A stretch of 64,000 nt of DNA, taken from positions 1-64,000 of the forward strand of contig JADKBB010000016.1 in assembly GCA_016715195.1 (NCBI GenBank), given 5' to 3'. The DNA comes from Candidatus Villigracilis proximus (GTDB lineage Bacteria > Chloroflexota > Anaerolineae > Anaerolineales > Villigracilaceae). Below the pieces are notes generated by a model that was not told where the DNA came from, searched no databases, and saw only the letters and a list, made by a program, of their open reading frames with translations. Shown piece by piece: positions 57,534 through 64,000 of the stretch. Positions within the stretch are counted from its first letter, which is position 1; each line of letters starts with the position of its first letter. Position numbers and translations under genes: made by a program.

Positions 57534-60500
57534 TTACTCAACAAATGATTCCCATTTCCCTGCGTTGACGGGGACGCGTTGATCGCCCTGCCAGCCGGTC
57601 TCGTCCCAATAAAAAGTTTGCCAGATGTTGGCGCCGTAGCCGCGGCATTCGGCGAAGATAAAATCAGCGGGCAGAGTATCGGGCAATTCGCAGATGGGTG
57701 ATTCAAAACTTCCGCCGCCGGGCATGACCGGGACTGTGCCTTCACGGGTGTTGGTCAGCCCGGGTGTGGGGACGCAATCTTCGTACCATGAGCCATTGCC
57801 ATCAGGCAGACGGCAAACGGTTTGATCTTCAACTTTGGCGATCTTGTAGGTGTAGGCATCAAATATCTTGCCGCCGGGGTTGATCAAGCGGACTGTGTCG
57901 CCGCCGTCACTGAGCAGGATATTGGTTTGCAGTCCGTAGAAAACAACGCGCTGGCCAGGTTTCAAGGTGACATCGGGCAGGGTGAATGGGTTGGAGCCGA
58001 CGCTGGCTTCGTCGTCCAAAGTCCAGCCGCTGATACTGATATCCACTGCGCCGATGTTTTTGATCTCAATGTATTCGTCGAAGACATCTATTTTGCCGTC
58101 TTGATTCCAGTCGAAGCCGGGACGGGCGAGGAATTCGTTGATGATGGGACGGCCAACGGGGGATGGCTGTGGGTGCGGGCGCGGTGCTGGTAGCCGCCAC
58201 GGCTGTGCCATTGGAATTAACTTTTCTGGGCGTTCCGTAGATCAGACCACTGTTTGCGTCCAGTCCATTTTTTGGATTGCCGATATTGGTGACCCAGGTT
58301 TTGTCGGCGTCAAGAGTGGTTCCCTGTCGTTCCATGGATCCAAAGGGTGAAGCGCTGCTGCCTTTGGGCCAGGTGCCGCCGTTTTCATTATTTGCGGTGT
58401 CGATGACATTTGCAGATACGCCAATGCCGTCACTCAGGATCAGAATTTCGCCGTCATCTGAAAGTGCTCCGGTGTAGATCTGGTCTGCGGCGATATCTGA
58501 GACGGTGAAGTTATTGTCGCGCTCCAGCAGGAAGTATTCACCGGCTTTGATCGTACCGGATAAAGTAATGTTGATGGAACCGGATGCTGATTTCAAAGTC
58601 CAGTCGGCGATGCTGATCGAAGCGCTGCTTGGGTTATATAGTTCGATCCATTCATCAGCCGGGCTGGCGGCAGTGCCCGCCCAGGCAACTTCGTTGATGA
58701 TAATCGAGCGGTCTGAGATGATCGATGCGCTGGCGTCATCATCTTCGGTGGTGGAGCTGTTGCCCGGTGTGGAATCGGGGTCGGCTTCGTCGGATTTCCA
58801 TACTTCGGCCCAATTCGTTTTGACTCCATTGGCGGTTACTTTTGCGGTGATGTTCAAGGTCTGGCTTGCGCCATTGATCAGGTTGCCTGCGGCCCAGATG
58901 CCTGTGCTGCTTGAATAGGTGCCGGCCGTGCTGGTATAGGACACGTAGGTTAACCCGGAAGGTAACAAGTCTTTCACTTGCACGTTGGTTGTGGCGGCAA
59001 TTCCCGCGTTTTGTACTTTTATTGAGAAGATCACATTGTCATTCACATCCGGGTTGACAATGTTTACAGACTGGGTGACAAACAAGTCGGCGGATGGGGC
59101 GCTGGCATCATCATCTTCTGTACGCGAATTATTTGTCGGGACGGAGTCGGGGTCTACCTGATTGGATGCGGAGACTTCAACCCAGTTGACCAAAAGCGAG
59201 CTTGAGACGGTGGTTGTGGTGATGGTTAAGGTTGCGCTTGCGCCATCTGCTAAATTTCCAACATCCCAGATGCCCGTCAGGCTATTATAGGGAGTTACTC
59301 CCTGTGTTTGTCCTGATGAAACAAATGTATAGGCTGAGGTTAATGATGGCAGTGCTGTTTTTACTTTAACACCAGTTGCATCGTCCGGGCCGGAATTGCT
59401 GACTCTGATCGTAAAGACTGCGTTCGACCCGGCAATATCCACCGTCTCTGTCAGACGCAGGTCGGCGATGGGGACTTCCAAGCTGGTATCGTCCGGCTCG
59501 CCCATTTCGCCATTTCCCGGAGTGGAATTTGGATCATATTGATCAGACAGCCATACTTCTGCAAAGTTTTCTGTGGATGTTCCGTCTTCGTCCACTTTGA
59601 CATTGATGGTTAAGATAGCATCTGCACCCATGCCAAGTTCACTGATTGCCCAAATACCGGTGGAACTGTTATAGGTTCCGACAACACTGCTGGAAGAGAC
59701 AAATGTTAACCCTGCGGGCAGTAAATCGCGGACTTGCACATTGGTTGCTTTATCGGGCCCGGCATTATGAAGTTTTAACTTTAAACTTACCTGATCGGCA
59801 ATACTTGAGCTGATGACAATTGGTTCATGCGTCAGGGTTAAGTCGGCTTCACCGGGAAGCGGGGCATTGATCGTTACAGTAGCTGTACTATTACCAAATT
59901 CATTGGAAGATACGGTTGCCGAATATGAAGGCGGATTTGTCGTTATCACTCTTGCCGTGATATTTATTGTGGCGCTTGCGCCGATTGCAAGATTCCCTAT
60001 TGTCCAAAGGCCTGAACTGCCGTTATGTTATTCCCGATGTACTGGAATATGAAATAAATGTTCCTGCTGGCAAGGCTATGACCACATTGGTTGCCGAGGA
60101 AAGATTTGTTGACGGATTGTTCACTGTAATTGTGAAGACAACATTTGAGCCTACATTTGGATTTATTATTCACAGTGTTTGTAATATTTAAAGGGTGTCT
60201 TGAGAGGATAAACTTTTAGGGAGTCATCATCATCTTCACTTGTGGAACTGTTTGGTGTTGAATCGGGATCAAGTTGATCAAAGTCAAGATTTCAGCCTGA
60301 TTTGTTATATACCCCAATTGCAGTTGCTGTTGCCGTAATTTTTAATATTGCCGATGCGCCAGCGTTATTGACGGATTGTCCAAATATCCGCGCTATATGA
60401 TCCTGTTCCATTCCAATAGCTGATACATAATTTTAAGTTTGTAGGCAGGACATCTTTTACTTTGATATTGGTTGCGTCATAAGTTCCATTATTAGTTACC

Positions 60501-61194
60501 GTAATCGTAAATATTACATTGTGACCCTACACTTGGTAAGGGTTATCTATTGTCATTGTTAAAGAAAGGTCTATTTTTGAAGTACCGGGTGTTCCATTGA
60601 AAAGGTAGCCATTTGCCACATATCCATTTAGGGTGTTCCATCGTTTGAAAACCAAGCAGATGCACTATCGGCAGAACTACTCCTGTCTCTTTCCATACTA
60701 AGTAAGTAGAACCGCTAATTATGACCACCAGCCAGCTCCACCCTGAATTTGCTGTATCTATTAAGTTGCTGCCTTCTCTTAATCTAAAGTGTCCTCACCA
60801 GAATTACTTAAAGAGCCCGAATAAATTTGATCCGCTGAAATGTCATAGATCGTAGAATCATCCTGCTTTCAAGTAAGTAATATCCATATGCTGGAATATA
60901 TTCCTGTTATTTAAGAACTATGTTTGGATCACCATCATCTGCTACTAATGTCCAGCCTGTTAAAGTTATTGCCAATACTTGTTGATTATATAGTTCTATC
61001 CATTCATCTGATATATAAGCGGCCGCCGTACCACCCCAAGCCACTTCACTGATAATTACATCCAACGCGGCAGCTCCCAACGGCGCGGCGCTCGCGGACT
61101 GGTTTTCCAGAGTCGGCGCGAAAAGACCCGCCAGCAGACTGATCAACAGGGTGAGGAATAAAATAATGCGTGGGAATCTCTTCCAGTTTTGCAT
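57534..61194 (-). pseudogene. Large DUF11 / lamin-tail-domain surface protein, broken by frameshifts
   Basis: Read as one gene of about 1200 codons. N-terminus (61194): signal peptide PRIILFLTLLISLLAGLFAP, then a lamin-tail domain (SEVAWGG-x-DEWIELYN). A region (about 60900-59950) with several shifts and stops follows, where DUF11 signs such as DQLDPDSTPNSSTSEDDDDS still show. Then a clean 627-codon frame (59949-58066) with four DUF11 units (PAGLTFVSSS, AEVWLSDQYDPNSTPGNGE) and a second lamin-tail domain (NEVAWAGTA, DEWIELYNPSS). A shift near a G5 run at about 58156 leads to the last 225-codon frame with a third lamin-tail domain and LPDGNGSWYEDCVPTPG. An adhesin or surface-layer protein. Decay or assembly error. 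Confidence 0.7.
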
Positions 61195-61315
61195 AGGAAA
61201 ATGATAAGGGGTGGAATCTGCCTGAGGCGCGCAGCCAGCTAAAGGTTAAGCGCGAGGCGAAAAATCCACAGCGAAGATTATACGCCACCCTGCGTTCGCT
61301 TGTCTATAAATAGAG

Positions 61316-61374
61316 ACATCGGAAGTCTTCTTTAGGATCCGCAAAAGGAGCGGGAGGTAAAAGACTTCCGATGT
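61316..61374. repeat. Hairpin with 14-bp arms, CTTCGGAA family (copy 2)
   Basis: ACATCGGAAGTCTT (61316-61329) and AAGACTTCCGATGT (61361-61374), with AGGAGCGGGAGG in the loop. It lies just after the spoVS stop codon (61381). Related to 1567-1630. Confidence 0.7.
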
Positions 61375-61380
61375 TTGAAT

Positions 61381-61641
61381 CTAACGCGGTTCGATCACCA
61401 TCTTAATGGCAGTACGAACCTTATCTTCGATCTCTACATCTACAAACTCAGGGATGCAAACAACATTGATCCCATCGAGTTTGAGATATCCGGTGGCAAG
61501 TACCAATGCTTTCAAGGCCTGATTGACAGCGCCTGCACCGATGGCTTGCACCTCCGCCCGTTTATGTTCGCGGACGACTCCCGCGATGGCCCCGGCGACT
61601 GCAGAGGTACGGGAGTTGGCTGAAACTTTGATCATATCCAT
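61381..61641 (-). CDS. spoVS: Stage V sporulation protein S homologue
   Basis: An 86-residue Alba-like protein: MIKVSANSRTSAVAGAIAGVVREHKRAEVQAIGAGAVNQALKALVLATGYLKLDGINVVCIPEFVDVEIEDKVRTAIKMVIEPR is the full SpoVS pattern in one domain. It is widespread in Chloroflexota and other non-sporulating bacteria, where its role (nucleic-acid binding, perhaps cell-division control) is not settled. GGGAGGTTGCC precedes the ATG. It borders the DnaA-box region, with 60 bp to the nearest box cluster beginning. Confidence 0.96.
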   Translation of the reverse strand: MDMIKVSANSRTSAVAGAIAGVVREHKRAEVQAIGAGAVNQALKALVLATGYLKLDGINVVCIPEFVDVEIEDKVRTAIKMVIEPR

Positions 61642-61740
61642 GGCAACCTCCCAAGGTTGGCTAAGAAGGGAACGGACTTACTGACTGAATTGTACAGGAT
61701 AGACTTAACAGATTCAAGTATATATAAATATTTATATGGA

Positions 61741-62090
61741 ATCGTAATAGTAGTAGGCCCTGTGGATAGTGTGGATAGAATCGATTCATCCCCACCTGTG
61801 GGTGACTCTTCTCCGCTTCACCCCCTATCTGACGCTTGACTCTGTTTTCTGAAAATTTTTATCTGTGGATAGTTACTGGATAACTTATCCACAGACTTGA
61901 ACGGTTTTCCACAGTTTATGAGAGTTTTCTATATTTTGGCTTTCTCCAAAACTACCCCCCATATATGGGGGTGCCTCTTTTTAAGTTATCCATCCTAAAT
62001 TGGAACAAATAGGCTTATTGTCCACAGGCAGGGGCAGTTCTCCACAGTTTTGAGTGAGTTATCCACAGTTTGGCGGGCTGTGGGAATATG
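61741..62090. other. oriC: Probable replication origin (oriC): DnaA-box cluster
   Basis: A 500-bp gene-free stretch with many DnaA boxes. Perfect TTATCCACA at 61885-61893 and 62059-62067. One-mismatch boxes: TGTGGATAG at 61761, 61770 and 61864 (reverse orientation), TTTTCCACA at 61905, TTGTCCACA at 62018, TTCTCCACA at 62038. Weaker TTATCCATC at 61986 and TGTGGGAAT at 62079. An AT-rich stretch (61850-61990) and a perfect palindrome CCCCCATATATGGGGG lie among them. spoVS is on one side, pyrC on the other; dnaA itself is not in the window. dnaN and two parS sites lie within 26 kb. Some boxes in opposite orientations and the dense spacing fit an origin better than a regulatory site. Confidence 0.78.
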
Positions 62091-62155
62091 TTGTCTAAAC
62101 AAGACCCCCCAAATATGGGCACTCGGATGAGATATTTCGGATAGTAGAATGCAGA

Positions 62156-63235
62156 TTATGCCCGAATATTTCTGCCATAGCCAGCCGGAGCGAGGATTTT
62201 GCCATTTTCGTAGGCAACTTGTCCACGCAAGACCACTTTACGCACTTTGCCCTTCACCTTCCAACCTTCAAACGGAGTCCAACCGCAGCGTGTGAATTGT
62301 TCAGATGCTTTGATCTCATAAGTTGCGTTCTCGTCCACTTCGACCCAGGTTTCAGGCTGATCTGGCAGGTTGAAAATTTTCTTCGGGTTCGTGTACATTT
62401 TTTGAATGACATCGTCCAAGGTCAAACGTCGAAGGTCAACAGCGGTTAGTAAGAGAGGAAGAATGGTTTCCAAGCCGGGGAAACCGGGCGGTGGATTGTC
62501 TGAGTCTTTTTCTTCCACAGTGTGCGGCGCGTGGTCTGTGGCAAAACAATCGATCACATCCATGTTTTCCCAGAGCGCATCTACATCGCTTTGAGTCGCC
62601 AGCCGCGGGCGGACTTCCTTTCTACCCCCACCCAACCCTCCCCCAATCTTGGGGGAGGACAAGGGATCATTAGTCATAAATAAGTGATGTGGGCATACTT
62701 CACAAGTCACTTTGATGCCGCGTTCCTTGGCGGCTTTGATCAAAAGCACTTCTTCTTTTAATGAAATGTGCGCGATATGCACGGGACGGTCATAAATGGC
62801 CGCGAACAGGATGGCGGCGGCCATGGTTCTGCTTTCACTATGCGCTACGATGGGAAAATTCTTCGGCCAGTTTTGAAAATGCGGCTGCCAGAGAGTCATA
62901 TCATCGAGGCGCAGTTCGCCGAAGGTGGAATCGAGATACATTTTCAATCCCGCCGAACGTGACGAAGTTGATGTATTGTTTTGCCAATCGGCATTATCCG
63001 GTCCGGCGCCCACGAACTGTCCGTAGTCACAGTGCGCTTTTTGTTGCGCGGCATTCAGCGCCAGATCAAGCGTCTCAGCATCAAAGATGGGCGGCTTGGT
63101 ATTGGGCATCGCCAGCACAATTGTAATTCCGCCTGCCAATGCAGCAGATGTGCCGGAGTCGTAATCTTCCTTGTGCGTGGCGCCAGGTTCGCGCAAATGG
63201 ACGTGCGGGTCAATTAAGCCAGGGAGTTTAATCAT
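62156..63235 (-). CDS. pyrC: Dihydroorotase
   Basis: Zinc amidohydrolase of 359 residues that makes dihydroorotate. IDPHVHLREPG (about 8-18) holds the first two zinc His, KEDYDSGTSAALAGGITIVLAMPNTKPP follows, PVHIAHISLKEEV and CEVCPHHLFM supply the next His, and FATDHAPHTVEEKD (about 230-243) the catalytic Asp. TATACT lies 6 nt before the ATG, so probably leaderless. The first of the four pyr genes around the origin. Confidence 0.94.
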   Translation of the reverse strand: MIKLPGLIDPHVHLREPGATHKEDYDSGTSAALAGGITIVLAMPNTKPPIFDAETLDLALNAAQQKAHCDYGQFVGAGPDNADWQNNTSTSSRSAGLKMYLDSTFGELRLDDMTLWQPHFQNWPKNFPIVAHSESRTMAAAILFAAIYDRPVHIAHISLKEEVLLIKAAKERGIKVTCEVCPHHLFMTNDPLSSPKIGGGLGGGRKEVRPRLATQSDVDALWENMDVIDCFATDHAPHTVEEKDSDNPPPGFPGLETILPLLLTAVDLRRLTLDDVIQKMYTNPKKIFNLPDQPETWVEVDENATYEIKASEQFTRCGWTPFEGWKVKGKVRKVVLRGQVAYENGKILAPAGYGRNIRA

Positions 63236-63241
63236 AGGAAA

Positions 63242-63247
63242 AGTATA
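63242..63247 (-). promoter_or_regulatory. -10 box placed for a leaderless transcript (pyrC)
   Basis: TATACT on minus, ending 6 nt before the pyrC ATG at 63235; TTTTCC between. Confidence 0.55.
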
Positions 63248-63263
63248 CAGGGAAATGGGTCAT

Positions 63264-63307
63264 GTAAACAGGTACACAAGGGTTAAATTTCTTGTGTACC
63301 TGTTTAC
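63264..63307. repeat. Intergenic inverted repeat, GTAAACAGGTA family (copy 2)
   Basis: GTAAACAGGTACACAAG (63264-63280) and CTTGTGTACCTGTTTAC (63291-63307), perfect 17-bp arms. It lies between the permease stop (63317) and the pyrC start. Same family as 9141-9200. Confidence 0.75.
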
Positions 63308-63316
63308 TTATCTACT

Positions 63317-64000
63317 TTATGCCTGATCGCCGCGTACGGCCGGGGTTTTGAAGATCAGGAAGATCAAGTTGACGAAGATGCCGAGGATGGCCGCGAAGAC
63401 AATGGCCGGAATGCCATTTGGAAATAAATACGGAACGTTGAATGGAAATACTCCGCTTGGCAAGGCCAGATTTCCGCCGATGCCGCAGATCAAAATAATG
63501 GCGCCGACCGCGAGTTGTTTCGGATCGAACAGATTAACCTTTTCAGATTGAATGAGCGCCACACCCTGCATACCAATGATGCCAAATAAGTAGATGCCCA
63601 ATCCGCCTTGCACGGCTACCGGCAGCGTGTTGACCAGCGCCACGAGTTTGGCAAAAAAACCGAAGACGATCGCCATTCCGCCCGCGACCATCAGCACAGC
63701 AGTGGAATAATTACGCGTGATCGCCATGAGTGAGTTGTTCTCGCCGTAGTTTGTGCCCGCCGAACCGCCCAGCAACCCGACAATGACATCGTCCGCGCCG
63801 TCTGCGACGAGGTTGAGGCCGATCAATTCCTTGATGTTGTAGGGCTTGCGTCCCATTTCGGCGGCGAGCTCATCAATGTATAAGCTCATTTGATAAAGAT
63901 GCGCCGTGGATTCAGGTACTGTGGCAATGAAGATCAGCGCGATGCTTAATGCCATGCCCCACGCATTCGGATCATTGAAGGCGGGGAAGGTCCAATGCGG
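63317..64000 (-). CDS. Uracil/xanthine permease (NCS2), 3' part
   Basis: Nucleobase:cation symporter-2 family permease; only the last 227 codons are inside the window, and the frame stays open to the edge (HWTFPAFNDPNAWGMALSIALIFIATVPEST). Several hydrophobic segments are present; LNLVADGADDVIVGLLGGSAGTNYGENNSLMAITRNYSTAVLMVAGGMAIVFGFFAKLVAL is the family's conserved second-half motif region (NCS2 motif with GxGTTxYxEN replaced by SAGTNYGEN). It would import uracil, matching the pyr genes next to it. The 5' end is outside. Confidence 0.9.
   Translation of the reverse strand, partial: PHWTFPAFNDPNAWGMALSIALIFIATVPESTAHLYQMSLYIDELAAEMGRKPYNIKELIGLNLVADGADDVIVGLLGGSAGTNYGENNSLMAITRNYSTAVLMVAGGMAIVFGFFAKLVALVNTLPVAVQGGLGIYLFGIIGMQGVALIQSEKVNLFDPKQLAVGAIILICGIGGNLALPSGVFPFNVPYLFPNGIPAIVFAAILGIFVNLIFLIFKTPAVRGDQA

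Noticed and set aside
61954..61971. CCCCCATATATGGGGG palindrome as a stand-alone regulator site
   Set aside because: It lies within the DnaA-box cluster and is more simply a part of the origin region; no gene start is close.

Overview
The window looks like chromosome of an Anaerolineae-type Chloroflexota bacterium. Reasons are the moderate GC content, SpoVS next to an origin-like region, a DUF5671-repeat membrane protein, Thr/Pro-rich lipoproteins, pdxST, many self-complementary intergenic repeats, and several genes whose -10 box sits 6-8 nt before the start codon. The assignment is an inference from gene content, not a phylogenetic result.

Layout. 1-11.6 kb: core and metabolic genes: folP (cut by the left edge), a STAS-like protein, tRNA-Val(UAC), an FkbM methyltransferase, an SDR-like/GNAT pair, a membrane protein behind a promoter with a LexA-like palindrome, a squalene/phytoene synthase-like gene, an SH3 lipoprotein, an Rrf2 regulator with a TauE/SafE transporter, NfeD and lipA. 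11.7-20.8 kb: an AT-rich accessory region with all genes on + and about a dozen related repeats between them that have the architecture of integron attC sites. I read it as a gene-cassette array without a visible integrase (CALIN-like). Its cargo is two GNATs, a nitrilase-family amidase, a LuxR-HTH/DUF805 fusion, a DinB-like protein, an STAS-like protein, a duplicated 80-residue helical protein and several broken genes. 21-29 kb: HAD, DUF1905, P1 peptidase, DUF2071, GNAT, then a phnD-phnC-phnE phosphonate/phosphite ABC importer with an unusually long permease. 29-34.6 kb (minus): desaturase, a predicted alpha/alpha-barrel exported protein, HAD, a GNAT-like protein and pdxT-pdxS.

34.9-38.3 kb: GntR(YtrA-type)-slipin-SdpI-DUF4177-CPBP protease operon, in which two ParB-type parS palindromes flank the SdpI-like gene. 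dnaN follows on minus. 39.5-45.1 kb: DUF5671 membrane protein, oligoendopeptidase F, a rhodanese lipoprotein gene with an in-frame UGA where a Cys is expected, VOC and cupin proteins. 45.2-57.5 kb: ECF sigma/anti-sigma pair, glutaryl-CoA-type acyl-CoA dehydrogenase, glutamate dehydrogenase, enoyl-CoA hydratase, a degenerate kinase-like protein, an acyltransferase-like membrane protein, pyrD, SDR, Nudix, pyrE and pyrF. 57.5-61.2 kb: a frameshifted DUF11/lamin-tail surface protein. 61.4-62.15 kb: spoVS and a gene-free stretch rich in DnaA boxes, probably oriC. The end holds pyrC and a truncated uracil permease gene.

The parS pair, dnaN and the DnaA-box cluster place the window close to the replication origin. 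pyrC, pyrD, pyrE, pyrF and the uracil permease gather pyrimidine synthesis and salvage around it. Apparent frameshifts concentrate in the cassette array and the surface-protein gene, several of them at homopolymers, so real decay and assembly error must both be kept in mind there.
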